The position numbers and the translations under genes are program-made. A model generated the notes under the pieces. It saw only the letters and a program-made list of their open reading frames with translations. It made no database searches and was not told the origin of the DNA. Below, piece by piece: positions 35,955 to 46,617 of a stretch of DNA of 64,000 bases. Positions within the stretch are counted from its first letter, which is position 1. Every line of letters starts with the position of its first letter. The stretch is from NCBI GenBank assembly GCA_039105265.1, contig JAPFFF010000001.1, forward strand, positions 4,836,001 through 4,900,000, read 5' to 3'. Source of the DNA: Tritrichomonas musculus (Eukaryota > Parabasalia > Tritrichomonadida > Tritrichomonadidae).

Positions 35955-37742
35955 TTAACTTTCTTGCGCCTTCTGAGAAGGCTTTCTTGTGTATCTTTGT
36001 GGTAAGAAAGTTTTATCTTTCATTTCTACATCGAAGATTTCATCAACACCATTACAAATATTTTCAATTACCTCTATAATTGACCATTTAATCTGATGCT
36101 CTGGATTTGCAATTAAATTAGATAAACTTTTTACAATATTACTAATATAATTATTATCTTCTTTCTGAAATAGAATAAAATTAATTAAATCTTTCTTCGC
36201 CTGGATTTCATTTGTGTTTAAATTAATATTACTATTTTGGAAATGTGTTAAATTAGCCAAGAAAAGGGCTAATTGTTTATAAAGATCTTCAGGAAGCTGC
36301 TCAACTTTTGTTGAAAACATTAAAGTAAGAGTAAGCGTTTGGCAAACTTTGGCTAATTCAATTGACCGTTTGGTTAATTCTGTAACAAGATAACGAAGCA
36401 TTAGGATAGAAGATATAGCATTTAAAGGAACTAAATAATCTGGGAATTTTCTTCTGGTTGAGCGGAAAGCTGCACTTAATACAAATCTCATTGGTGGGGT
36501 GAATCCGTTAGATGTGGTCATCAGCTTTCTAATTGCATTTGGTAGATTATCACGTTCAGATTTCATGATTTCAGCTAATTGACCAGATAATCCATTTTCA
36601 CAATTTGTTAAAATAATTCCACTACTCATTGAGGCAATTGAACTCATTCGTAAAATATTTGTTGTATCTTTTGTTTCATCGATTGCGTCAGCAAAAGCAC
36701 TTCGAATAAATTGCGTTAAATATCCACTTTTGTTTAATAAAAATAAAACAGCTAAGCAAGCATTTTTGGTGTGATCACCATCACGAAATTCATTTGCTGC
36801 GGTAGTACAAATAGCACGAGCAAGATCAAGATCAGGAGCTGAAACAATGCTACAAAGCTGATTAAGAAATTCATCTGGAAGATATTTTGAAAATTCGATT
36901 ATATGAGGAAATGAGGAGAGAAAAACAAGAAGCGGGTCATATTCTTCGTTCCACTTAAATGCATCAATCCAAGTCCTTCCTGCGTTTGCTGTAATTAGAT
37001 TGTAAGAATCATTTTTTTCGGCTACTTTTGTTGTTAGTGGGGTGAAACAAATTTGTTCAGCATATATATCATAAGAATAAGCATCGTTACTAAATGTTTT
37101 TACTGGTGATTGAGGATTTTCAAAAGAATATTTTCGGACAACATTTTTTTCGCGATTTAAAGATAGCCATCCTAGTGATCCATCAGCAATAGAAATTGCA
37201 GGTAAGTATAAAATTGTTTTTATATAAGGACGTTTTCTTCGAAATTCTAATAAATCTTTGGGGATAAGGTAATTAACAAATGAAAAAAAAATATCTTTTT
37301 GTTCTGATTCTTCTTGAACAATAGATAAAATTGTTTTAAGCAAGTACAATGCGCAATTAAAAAGAGGTCGTCTTTCTACTCCTAAAATATTATAGAGAGA
37401 TTGCGGATCAAGTCTCATTTGCGATGTAAATTTGAGAACTTGTTCAGAAGTCATAATTTTATTCAAATATTTAAGGTGTCGGCTAAGCTCAGAAGTTAAA
37501 TAATCTAATTGAAAAGCATTTTGATCGAATGCTTTTATAATTAAAGAAGGATCTTTACAAGCGGAAATATGTTTAATTAAATCTGTGTAATAAACAAATT
37601 CTTCTGAATCGCATATTGTCATCCATTTTTCATCTAAGTTTTGCGGTAATTCTATTGGCATTTGAATTAATTTTGATATGCCAAGTTTAAATATCATAAT
37701 ATCTGGTGGAACTTGTGATTTTGTTGATGAATTTTCACTCAT
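35955..37742 (-). CDS. Helical protein, possibly RasGAP-like, 595 aa
   Basis: The ATG at 37742 (MSENSSTKSQVPPDIM) is preferred over the upstream one at 37805, which adds a low-quality stretch. The protein is almost all helical. At about residues 375-480 SIASMSSGIILTNCENGLSG, then LPNAIRKLMTTSNGFTPP, then FPDYLVPLNAISSILMLRYL are arranged like the GAP core of Ras GTPase activators (arginine-finger loop, then the FLRxxxP helix). The usual FLR-arginine-finger text is not clear, so activity is doubtful. A HEAT/ARM-like solenoid is the alternative. Structural prediction against RasGAP folds would settle it. Confidence 0.4.
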   Translation of the reverse strand: MSENSSTKSQVPPDIMIFKLGISKLIQMPIELPQNLDEKWMTICDSEEFVYYTDLIKHISACKDPSLIIKAFDQNAFQLDYLTSELSRHLKYLNKIMTSEQVLKFTSQMRLDPQSLYNILGVERRPLFNCALYLLKTILSIVQEESEQKDIFFSFVNYLIPKDLLEFRRKRPYIKTILYLPAISIADGSLGWLSLNREKNVVRKYSFENPQSPVKTFSNDAYSYDIYAEQICFTPLTTKVAEKNDSYNLITANAGRTWIDAFKWNEEYDPLLVFLSSFPHIIEFSKYLPDEFLNQLCSIVSAPDLDLARAICTTAANEFRDGDHTKNACLAVLFLLNKSGYLTQFIRSAFADAIDETKDTTNILRMSSIASMSSGIILTNCENGLSGQLAEIMKSERDNLPNAIRKLMTTSNGFTPPMRFVLSAAFRSTRRKFPDYLVPLNAISSILMLRYLVTELTKRSIELAKVCQTLTLTLMFSTKVEQLPEDLYKQLALFLANLTHFQNSNINLNTNEIQAKKDLINFILFQKEDNNYISNIVKSLSNLIANPEHQIKWSIIEVIENICNGVDEIFDVEMKDKTFLPQRYTRKPSQKAQES

Positions 37743-38561
37743 AATCTTGAAATATAGATTTTTTTTTATAAAACAATAAATGCTTTCAAAATATTGAGCG
37801 GTCAATAGAAAAAATCATTGAATGTATTGAATATCATTCTTAACAAAAACCATTTTTATCAAAATTTTCAGAAATTTTATTATTTATATAAAAATAGCAT
37901 GATTTGGTGTTAAAAATAAAACTACAAAGAATATAAAAATAGAAAATGATTACCATCATATTCAATTATCACAAATGTTACGATTAAAAAACTCTCAAAA
38001 GGTTATTTCACTATATTTCATAAAAATTTTTTAATATGGAAATATTTTTATAACTAGTGAAATTATTTTATTCGTTTTGTTTTCTATTTTCTTATATGCT
38101 TAAGAAATAAAGAAATCTTCATGATCGAATAAAATTTTATCAATTATTTCATTTTGAAGATCAAATGGTTCAATTCCACTCAGTTTTTGCTTATTCTAAT
38201 GGGACTTTCATTTTATATCAATTGTTTTATATGTTCAATTATTTTGATAATAATGATAAAAGGTGCGATGAAGCCAAAAGATCATTTTTTTTCTTTTTAA
38301 ATGAAATTTGTGTCTTAATATTCAATTTTTTCAATGAAAATTCATGGCACAAATTATACCATATTTGCCATAACCCGCACAGTCACAACTCATCCTGCTA
38401 GTTGGCAGGCTCCATGACAAATTATGTAAAATCAATAAATTCTATATATATATATATATTTTTTTTATCGTCAATTTAATGAACAATGTAAGTCAAAATT
38501 CACCTTTAGTCAGCGGTTTTTCTCTACATTTATTTCAAATTTATGCCAATTCCTACAAGAA
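37743..38561. other. Intergenic with a possible structured RNA
   Basis: No convincing gene. A 78-codon frame at 38165-38401 is Phe/Asn-rich with no protein-like pattern. At 38342-38417 TCATGG and CCATGA bound a 76-bp stretch that contains the hairpin CCTGC-TAGTTG-GCAGG (about 38,393-38,408). The stretch is richer in GC than its surroundings. A (TA)n tract follows near 38,443. Confidence 0.35.
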
Positions 38562-41500
38562 ATGATGGCAACAGATTTTAAAACTTCCGAATATTGTAAT
38601 AATAGAAGCCAACTCGCAACTGAAATGTATATTGATGAAAATAAAGCTATATATGATTTATTTCAGAAATATTTGGAAAACGATAATGACTATACAAATG
38701 ATTTTCTTAATCTAGTCAACATAATTAACGATACCATGAATCAATATACAGGAAATAAAGAAATACTCAGACATGTTCTAATATTAATACATAATATTGC
38801 CGACAATCATCACCGTGATAAAATTTTCCTCGACAAAATCAAGCAATTAATAGAATATTATCAAGAATATATCAAACGATTCTTCTCAAATTACGAAATT
38901 TATCAAATTTTTGAAAACAACAAATTAATCCTACTACAACTTTTTGAAAATAAAACGATTATCATTGATCAAAACATTTACATTGAAATGATGAATAAAA
39001 CTGAATCCAATGGGACCGAATATTCCCAATTTTTCTTTCCAGAAATCCAAAAGTACCTTGGCCGATCAAATATCGATTTAAAAGAATTCAAAGATTTTGA
39101 TAAAAACCGTCATGAAGGTGAAAATGAATCTTACATTTGCTCTTTAATTCGACAAGATTTGGTTGAAGAATTCATAACATATGTCAACCAAACAAACATC
39201 TCATTAACAGCTGAGGTGCCACATTCAATTTTTGAGACGAATTCGTTTTTAATTGAAAATAATGTGACGTTGATTGAATATGCCACTTTTTTTGGGTCAA
39301 TTCAAATCTATCAATTTTTGAAAATGAGCAAAGTAAAACGGGCACCTATTTTATGGCATTATGCCATTCATTCAAATAATGCAGATTTGATTCATCTTCT
39401 TGAATCAGACATAATTGATCTTCCATTAGGATTTCATGAAGGATGTTTCTTTGAGGCTGTTAAATGTCATCAAAATGAAATTGCGTCATATATTCAGGAC
39501 AATTACTTGTCAAGTAGTAATCAAGCAAGTTTTTTAGAAAAATTATTTTCAACTGCCCTTAAATATCACAATTATTTGTACTTGCCAGCAAGTATTGCGG
39601 ATGATTATGAATTCTTTTATTTGCATTTGTATGGATATCATATTCTTGCAGAACTTTTTCTGAGAGATCAGCATGAATCAATTCAAATGATTGAAGCGAA
39701 AGGCGATACTGCATTAAATGAAGCCATTAATAATAATCGGATTGTCTCTATTTACATTTTATTGTTAAAACAAAATGTTTTGAAAGACAACGTTTTCAAT
39801 CAATCAAAAATAAAATCGGTTATAATTCCTCCTTCAATTACATCAATTTGCGATTGTGCTTTTCAAGGCTGCCAATCACTTAGTCAAATAGTAATTCCAT
39901 CTTCGGTGACTTCAATTGGAAAATTTGCTTTTTATAATTGTATATCATTGAATGAAGTAGAAATCCCATTATCAGTGACTTCAATTGGTGAAAATGCCTT
40001 CTGTTCCTGCAGATCATTGAAACAAATTAAGATTCCTTATTTTGTAACGACAATTAATCAATTCACTTTTAGTTGTTGTTATTCATTACAAAGCGTAATA
40101 ATTCCTTTTTCTGTAACTTTAATTTGTGAAAATGCTTTTCGATACTGTACGTCACTTAATCAAATAATGATTCCACCTTCTGTAACTTCGATTAAATCTG
40201 ATGCTTTTTATGAATGCCAATCATTGACAACAATATCAATTCCTTCTTCTTTGAATAATTGTGATCTTTCTGTCTTTAGTGGAATGGAATCACTTAAAAT
40301 CTTCACAGATATGAATATAATACCAAATTCATTATTCAAAAAATGTACTGGCCTCAAACAAATAACCATTTCATCACAAGTAATTGCAATTGATAATGGC
40401 ACGTTTTTATGCTTACAAAATTTGGTAGAAGTGGTACTTCCTTCAACAGTAACAGTGATTGGTTCAAATGCTTTTAGTTGTTGTAAATCACTGGAAAGTA
40501 TTGAACTTCCAAAATCATTGGTAACAATTGGATCAGGAGCCTTTAACAGCTGTTCCTCATTGAATAAAATCATTTTTAATTGCTCTGAATTGAAAAATAT
40601 TGAAAAAGGTGCTTTTAAAGACTGTATAAATTTAAAAAACATATTTGTGCCAGATTCTGTAACTTCAATTGGATCAGAAACTTTTAGTGGTTGTAAATCG
40701 CTTGTTGATATTTCAATTCCTTTCTTGAAAACTCTTAAAAATTCTATTTTTAGTGGTTGTTCATCACTTGGACAAATGGTTATTCCTTCGTCAGTTACAA
40801 GTGTTGAACATCATGCATTCAGCAATTGCTCATCACTTAAACAAATAGTAATTCCTTCAACAGTTGCAAGTGTTGAACATCATGCATTCAGCAATTGTTC
40901 GTCACTCAAAAACGTTGTTCTTTCATCATCAATAACCGTGATTGAAAATGGAACATTCAGCAATTGTTCAATGCTTTCTCAAATTGAAATTCCATCATCA
41001 GTGACAACAATTGGAGAAAATGCTTTTTATAAGTGCTCTTTACTTCGAGAAATTGTCATCCCATCATCAGTGAAATCAATTGGTGACATGGCTTTCAACG
41101 GTTGTGAATTGTTACATCATATATCAATTCCTTCATCAGTCACTTCTTTTGGCCACAACATTTTTAGCGATCTTAAAACACTTGATATAACTGGTGATAT
41201 AAATCACATTCCAAACAATTTATTTGAGAAATGTTTTTCAATTGCATTGGTGAATCTTCCTCCTTCAATTACATCGATTGGCAACAATGCATTTAAAAAT
41301 TGCTCGTCATTGTCAAGAATTACAATTCCATCATCTGTGACATCAATTGGAAACAATGTTTTCGATGGCTGTTCTTATCTGAATAAGATCTCAATTCCAT
41401 CATCAGTGACATCTTTTGGCACCAACATTTTCAATGGAATAAAGACACTTGAAATTGAAGGTGACATCACTTTCATTTTAGATAATTTATTTGTAAAATG

Positions 41501-42287
41501 CCTATCGTTAACTCAAATAAAGATTTCAGCTCCAATTACTTCAATTGGAGATAATGCATTCAAAGGATGCACATATCTGTCAAATGTAACACTGCCGCCT
41601 TCAGTTTTATCGATTGGATGCAGCTGCTTTTGTGGTTGTTCTTTACTGAAAGAAATAATCATTCCACAATCCGTGAATTCAATTGGAAGCAATGCTTTTC
41701 AAGAATGCAGAAAACTGGCCAAAATAACAATTTTGTCTTCTCTAACTGAAATTAATCCTGGCACTTTTGATCATTGTTCTTTACTTAAAGAAGTAACAAT
41801 TCCATCATCAGTAAATTTCATTGGCGAAAATGCATTTAATGAATGCAGATCATTGAATGAGATGACAATTCCACCTTCAGTGACAACAATTCAAAAAAAT
41901 GTATTCCATGGATGCAGGAAAATAACAAAAATAACTGTTCCAGAATCAGTTACTTCAATTGGAGCCGGATCTTTTGGTTACTGCTCATCTTTGCTTGAAA
42001 TAAAGATTCTCGGAAATGTGACAGTGATTGAAGACGAAGTTTTTCATGGATGCAAAAAAATGACGAAAATAGAAATTCCATCTTCAGTGACTTCAATTGG
42101 AGACAACGCATTCAATGGATGCATATCACTGTCAGTGATTGAACTGCCATCATCCCTCACTTCAATTGGAAGCAATGCTTTCAATGGATGCAAGAAGTTG
42201 GCAGGAATAGCAATCCCACCTTCTGTGGTAACAATTGGATCAGATGCATTCAGTGGATGCCCTTTATTGCAATCACTTAATAAATAA
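38562..42287 (+). CDS. DUF3447-ankyrin-LRR_5 fusion protein, 1241 aa
   Basis: The N-terminal 230 residues are helical as in the DUF3447 family (EIYQIFENNKLILLQLFE). DUF3447 units follow (YICSLIRQDLVEEFITYVNQ, TLIEYATFFGSIQIYQFLK, ILWHYAIHSNNADLIHLLES), then one ankyrin unit (GDTALNEAINNNRIVSIYIL, about residue 387). Without a linker it runs into some 33 to 35 LRR_5 units from about residue 415 to the end (IPSSVTSIGxxAFxxCxSL). Three units have a shorter variant with FSDLKTLDITGDINHIPNNL. No signal peptide, LPxTG-like or transmembrane segment is present. BspA-type LRRs of this kind are known from surface proteins of trichomonads; here the fusion to an intracellular ankyrin-type domain points to a cytosolic receptor or scaffold. 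Confidence 0.85.
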   Translation: MMATDFKTSEYCNNRSQLATEMYIDENKAIYDLFQKYLENDNDYTNDFLNLVNIINDTMNQYTGNKEILRHVLILIHNIADNHHRDKIFLDKIKQLIEYYQEYIKRFFSNYEIYQIFENNKLILLQLFENKTIIIDQNIYIEMMNKTESNGTEYSQFFFPEIQKYLGRSNIDLKEFKDFDKNRHEGENESYICSLIRQDLVEEFITYVNQTNISLTAEVPHSIFETNSFLIENNVTLIEYATFFGSIQIYQFLKMSKVKRAPILWHYAIHSNNADLIHLLESDIIDLPLGFHEGCFFEAVKCHQNEIASYIQDNYLSSSNQASFLEKLFSTALKYHNYLYLPASIADDYEFFYLHLYGYHILAELFLRDQHESIQMIEAKGDTALNEAINNNRIVSIYILLLKQNVLKDNVFNQSKIKSVIIPPSITSICDCAFQGCQSLSQIVIPSSVTSIGKFAFYNCISLNEVEIPLSVTSIGENAFCSCRSLKQIKIPYFVTTINQFTFSCCYSLQSVIIPFSVTLICENAFRYCTSLNQIMIPPSVTSIKSDAFYECQSLTTISIPSSLNNCDLSVFSGMESLKIFTDMNIIPNSLFKKCTGLKQITISSQVIAIDNGTFLCLQNLVEVVLPSTVTVIGSNAFSCCKSLESIELPKSLVTIGSGAFNSCSSLNKIIFNCSELKNIEKGAFKDCINLKNIFVPDSVTSIGSETFSGCKSLVDISIPFLKTLKNSIFSGCSSLGQMVIPSSVTSVEHHAFSNCSSLKQIVIPSTVASVEHHAFSNCSSLKNVVLSSSITVIENGTFSNCSMLSQIEIPSSVTTIGENAFYKCSLLREIVIPSSVKSIGDMAFNGCELLHHISIPSSVTSFGHNIFSDLKTLDITGDINHIPNNLFEKCFSIALVNLPPSITSIGNNAFKNCSSLSRITIPSSVTSIGNNVFDGCSYLNKISIPSSVTSFGTNIFNGIKTLEIEGDITFILDNLFVKCLSLTQIKISAPITSIGDNAFKGCTYLSNVTLPPSVLSIGCSCFCGCSLLKEIIIPQSVNSIGSNAFQECRKLAKITILSSLTEINPGTFDHCSLLKEVTIPSSVNFIGENAFNECRSLNEMTIPPSVTTIQKNVFHGCRKITKITVPESVTSIGAGSFGYCSSLLEIKILGNVTVIEDEVFHGCKKMTKIEIPSSVTSIGDNAFNGCISLSVIELPSSLTSIGSNAFNGCKKLAGIAIPPSVVTIGSDAFSGCPLLQSLNK

Positions 42288-43123
42288 TTTTTTAAACAGA
42301 TATATTAAAAAAAAATTTTTTTATTTTTGGAGCTCCGTTGAATATGATTAACATTGTAAAGTGAGCTTTAAGAAATTTATTCCTTTCGAAAAATTCACAA
42401 TTTAAATCTGTAATTTTCTGGTAAATAATCTATATGATCAATGATTGATTTTCATTTAGTCTTAGAAAAGGATAATCCTAGGAGGCCTCTTCACAAAATA
42501 ATGTTGCTGATAAAATAAAATATATTCAAAAAGTGAATTTTCCTCTTTTGCAACACTTTGAAAATTTAAATATAATATGATAATTTGAATTCATTTTAAT
42601 CGTTTTATATTAAAAAGTTGATTTTCCTTTTTTTCAACAAAATTGTATATAATAAAGAATGTAATTCTGTTTACCTGGTTCAATTTTATTGTATTCAAGA
42701 AGATAAATCAATTTTGTATAATTGTTATGAAAAATGTATAGTTATTATGAAGAAATATTACATCATAAATAAAACTAAGAATAATCGTTATAGTTAAATA
42801 TTTTACCTTTTATATATCAGTTTAAAATTTTTTGAGTTTGTGATATAAGATATTAATATAAAAAGAATTCTTAATTTTGACAAAGAAAAAAGAGATTATT
42901 CAAAAATTATCAACGTTAAAAAGTTGATAATTATTTAAATAGAGTCAAAGTTGTTTGATAATAAATTGAGAGTTAATGGTCAATAATCATTTAAAAAGTT
43001 ATTTATATGTCCAATTAAGCTCTGAAAAAGATTTTAAACCACCTTTGAAAATTTGAATGCAAATTCTGCTCTTTACTCTTTTTTTTATTTTCAGCTTGGT
43101 GTTTCGTTTAATCTAAATAATTT
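42288..43123. other. Intergenic, AT-rich
   Basis: No gene in about 840 bp. A compact palindrome pair lies at about 42,471-42,492 (AGGAT-A-ATCCT, then GAGGCCTC). ACTTTTTAA/GTTGAT-type short repeats lie near 42,900-43,000. Confidence 0.5.
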
Positions 43124-46100
43124 ATGAATTTTGGCGATGGCCTAGCAAAACGTTTTTCACCAGCCTCATATAAGCGCATTCTCAACGATATTAAATCCAA
43201 AAACATGACTTCAAAAACGCAAGGTTTAGAAAATCTTGCAGAAACCCTCGCTTTTGCCGAACCATCACAATTAAAAAACTTCCCTATGAAAGAAACATGC
43301 CGAGAAATTGTTAAAATTTTTCAAAATTCAAGTGATATTACAGTTTTAACGTTAACAACGCAATGCATTATCAATATTTTGGACGCAATTTTTGAAAGCC
43401 ATAAAATCATTACTAATTCAAATTATATTCAAATACTTAAAGAAAAGATTCAATATAAATTACTCTCGGATCTTTCCTTAATCGAAAATGTTATTCATTC
43501 CATCTCTATATTATCAAAATATCGATCTAAAGAAATCAGTCATACTATTATCGTTAAATTCATTCTTGACAATATCGATTTAATAAGTACACCTGAAAAA
43601 CATCATGCATCAATTGCGCTTTCAAAAATAACTTCATCAGGCATCTGCCAGAATTTTTCCAAATATTTGCCTCAAATCTGTAGTTATTTTTCATCAGACG
43701 ATTTAATAGTTGCCAATAATATGATTGATGCATTCACAAATATATTAAACTCAATAAGTTTTTCGGAAATTCCACTTGAAACATCCCAAACAATTTCACA
43801 AGTTACTCCAGAAATTAAAGATCCTGAAATATTAATACGAGTTCTCGAATTAATCCAACGTTTAACATACTTCCAAAAGTTTTCAGAATCTATAATTGAT
43901 CATCAACTTGATTTCGACAAAATATTGTTTGAAAATGATTATAATGGCTTTTACATCAAAATACGCCGAATAATATTGCTAATAATCCGTTCATTCTTAC
44001 CTGTACCAGACTTTCCAATTGGTTTCTGGGAGAATGATAGAGCAGTTCCCAACAATTCTGAAAAATTTGCTGCGAATATACAAAAAGTTCTTCTTGAATT
44101 AGCCTCTGAAAAAATTGGTGATTTTGACCTAATATTTGTTTGTTTAGCTATGACCTATCAACTTTCTCCAGGTGAAATCCCCTCATTCCTTCTTCCACTC
44201 ATGATTGCCACCTCGCAAGACCCGAAGAACGCCCCATTTGCCCTTCTTCTTTCATTAAACCTTCCCGACAAGCAACTTCTCAGCAGCAGTGGTCTTATCA
44301 GCCAGCTCTCCTTGATCATCATTGAAGATCCACTTATTTCGCCATGGTATAAGCAAAAGTTGATCGTTCTAAAGTCATTTGAGAGCAGTCCCTCGACTGA
44401 TCGACCGAGTATCAGCTCATTTAAATCATTCAGTGACATATTTCAATTTTTCAATACAACCAACCTATCGTCCTTTGAGTTGCACGTATCGGGCTACACA
44501 AACAAGTTCCTCGAGCTGATGCAGAAAGAAGAAAACTATGACCGCTACGACTTCGCTCATATTGTCGAAAATCTGCATCAGATCATCACCTACATGACGA
44601 TACCAGACCTCATTGATCCCTTCGAATCGATGAGCACTGGCGAGCTTGCGACGGGCACGATGATTGTTGATGTGAAATATGGAAGCAAGACGTTCAACCA
44701 CAGAAAATTTGACAACACTTCACTTTTGATCGCAATTGAGGCCTGGTACAACGAGACCGTTTATCACATCACCACGAACGACCTCCTCAACGCATCCCGG
44801 CACAGCGGCCGGCTCGGGCAGCTTGTCTCCCTTGAGAACATGAACACTGTTGGCTACACGCACATCGGTCTGCTCCATCGTGCTTTTGGCACGAAACGAT
44901 ACAAACGGTTTTCCTTCAGAATTGATGGGAAGAAGTATTCGGCCTTTGATTTCATGTTCCAGTCGGTTGCGCGAAACCTGCCAAACCCGGAGTACTGGCC
45001 GCTCGTTGTGCCCGAAATTGAGATGATTTCTGAAGAAGACGATCAAGAATTGAATGAAACCGATTCAATGTCCCGTATTGAAGTTCCGACCGACAAGATT
45101 CCAAACAAGCTCGTCTTCCAAATTCTTCGTAGAATTCATACTGTCAAACCGTCAACCGATCTTTGCTGCCCTGAATTTGAGAGAACACTTCACCCGCATT
45201 TGATGAGCTTCTTCCTCGACGTCGGACTCTTCTCGCCCGCTGTCCAGATCGCATTTCATTTCCCTTTCCTCTTCTCCTTTGAGTTCCGCACGTTCGTCTT
45301 CAGAATGATCAGCTCCGACTTCTTCTCGTCCCTCAGCTACGCGCAGAAGGTCATCTTCAACGCGCCGGAGAAGCTCAGGAGCGGCAGGATTTTCAATCAC
45401 TGCAAAATCCACAGAAATTCACTTTTTGAGGACGGTTACACTTTGATGAACAAGATCGCATCGGGCCCCCTCCAGCTCGACATATCGTTCGACAAAGAAG
45501 CTGGCTTCGGAATCGGACCGACAAAGGAGTTCGTCTCTTTGTTCGCCGAGGAGCTGACGAAGAAAAAGTACAACATGTGGCGCTCCGACAACCAAGGCGA
45601 GAACGACTTCGCGTGGACCCAAATCGGCCTCTTTCCTCGTTCTGACTCCGATCCTCAGCTGTTCTTTATTTTCGGCGTCCTCTGCGCGAAGGCGGTCAAC
45701 ATGAACACCGTCCTTCCGATTCCGCTGAGTGTCGAGTTCTTCAAGCTCATCAAGGGCGAAAAAGTGACACTCAAAGAGGTCGACCCATTGATTGCTCGCT
45801 CTCTCGAGTGCAGGGAAGGCTTGTACGGGCTTCCTTTCGCCATTCAAAATTCCGACGGTTTGATTGAATTAATTGAGAACGGAGGTCAAATTGAGGTCAA
45901 TTCCGAAAATGTTGAGGAGTATGTAGCTCTTGTCGAGGACTTCGTTTGTGGCTCTAAATTGGACTTCATCAGGGAACGGTTTTGTGACGGTTTTTCATGC
46001 GTCTTTCAGAGAGGAGTGTGGGACATCTTCGAGGCGCGAGAGTGGAGGAAGCTCATCGCCGGCGAGGACGTGTCTATTACAATGAAGGACCTGAAGAGTT

Positions 46101-46435
46101 ACGTCGAGATCTCCCACGGCTACCAGGAGGACTCCCCTCAAATTTCAATGCTCTTTGAAGTCTTGACCGAGTTCGATAACGACCAAAAATCACTTTTTGT
46201 GAAGTTTATCACAGGGAGTGAAAGACTGCCTATCGGAGGACTGGCATCTCTCCAGCCAAAGCTGGCTGTTGCTAAGAGAATTGACAACAGCGTCCAGAAC
46301 CCTGACGACTCGCTGCCTTCAGTGATGACATGCACTAACTACTTCAAACTGCCTCCCTACTCTTCAAAAGTAACAATGAAAGAGAAAATACTGATGGCAA
46401 TAACTGAAGGTCAGGGTGCTTTCTTGCTAACTTGA
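43124..46435 (+). CDS. HECT-type E3 ubiquitin ligase, TRIP12/UFD4-like, 1103 aa
   Basis: The N-terminal 400 residues are an armadillo/HEAT solenoid starting KSKNMTSKTQGLENLAETLA, the same lead as in TRIP12 and UFD4. The HECT domain spans about residues 735-1103: LDISFDKEAGFGIGPTKEFV, WTQIGLFPRSDSDPQLFFIF, LPIPLSVEFFKLI, and the catalytic cysteine Cys1070 in SVMTCTNYFKLPPYS. The chain ends a few residues after ITEGQGAFLLT, the usual HECT end. TRIP12/UFD4 ligases attach ubiquitin in the ubiquitin-fusion and N-degron pathways. The coding DNA changes near 44,150 from AT-rich codons to distinctly GC-richer ones up to the stop, which also makes several long antisense frames. Confidence 0.88.
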   Translation: MNFGDGLAKRFSPASYKRILNDIKSKNMTSKTQGLENLAETLAFAEPSQLKNFPMKETCREIVKIFQNSSDITVLTLTTQCIINILDAIFESHKIITNSNYIQILKEKIQYKLLSDLSLIENVIHSISILSKYRSKEISHTIIVKFILDNIDLISTPEKHHASIALSKITSSGICQNFSKYLPQICSYFSSDDLIVANNMIDAFTNILNSISFSEIPLETSQTISQVTPEIKDPEILIRVLELIQRLTYFQKFSESIIDHQLDFDKILFENDYNGFYIKIRRIILLIIRSFLPVPDFPIGFWENDRAVPNNSEKFAANIQKVLLELASEKIGDFDLIFVCLAMTYQLSPGEIPSFLLPLMIATSQDPKNAPFALLLSLNLPDKQLLSSSGLISQLSLIIIEDPLISPWYKQKLIVLKSFESSPSTDRPSISSFKSFSDIFQFFNTTNLSSFELHVSGYTNKFLELMQKEENYDRYDFAHIVENLHQIITYMTIPDLIDPFESMSTGELATGTMIVDVKYGSKTFNHRKFDNTSLLIAIEAWYNETVYHITTNDLLNASRHSGRLGQLVSLENMNTVGYTHIGLLHRAFGTKRYKRFSFRIDGKKYSAFDFMFQSVARNLPNPEYWPLVVPEIEMISEEDDQELNETDSMSRIEVPTDKIPNKLVFQILRRIHTVKPSTDLCCPEFERTLHPHLMSFFLDVGLFSPAVQIAFHFPFLFSFEFRTFVFRMISSDFFSSLSYAQKVIFNAPEKLRSGRIFNHCKIHRNSLFEDGYTLMNKIASGPLQLDISFDKEAGFGIGPTKEFVSLFAEELTKKKYNMWRSDNQGENDFAWTQIGLFPRSDSDPQLFFIFGVLCAKAVNMNTVLPIPLSVEFFKLIKGEKVTLKEVDPLIARSLECREGLYGLPFAIQNSDGLIELIENGGQIEVNSENVEEYVALVEDFVCGSKLDFIRERFCDGFSCVFQRGVWDIFEAREWRKLIAGEDVSITMKDLKSYVEISHGYQEDSPQISMLFEVLTEFDNDQKSLFVKFITGSERLPIGGLASLQPKLAVAKRIDNSVQNPDDSLPSVMTCTNYFKLPPYSSKVTMKEKILMAITEGQGAFLLT

Positions 46436-46546
46436 TGCTTTGTTTTATTAGTAAACATGTTTTTAGATATATCAAAATAATTTTTTTATTAATTAAATCC
46501 TTGGTGTGTTCTTTAATTTACAAAAAAAAAAAAAAAGTGAAAAAAT

Positions 46547-46617
46547 GAGAGATCCAGGAATCGAACCCGGGGAATCTCGCTACCGAAGCGATTGCCTTAC
46601 CACTAGACTAATCTCTC
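46547..46617 (-). tRNA. tRNA-Pro (anticodon CGG)
   Basis: A 71-nt cloverleaf on the minus strand: acceptor GAGAGAT/ATCTCTC, D-arm GTC...GGC, anticodon arm ATCGC-TTCGGTA-GCGAG, T-arm CCGGG-TTCGATT-CCTGG. Positions 34-36 are CGG (reads CCG, Pro), in the context CGCTTCGG known from other eukaryotic tRNA-Pro. The outermost anticodon-stem pair is A-G, a weak point. There is no intron. Confidence 0.85.

Noticed and set aside
38165-38401. 78-codon plus-strand frame
   Set aside because: Phe/Asn/His-rich text without pattern, in an intergenic stretch, ending in a hairpin; no support for a gene.
44158-45847. Series of antisense frames in the HECT gene (78 to 142 codons)
   Set aside because: They arise from the GC-rich codon use of the HECT half; no recognisable domains and no start context.
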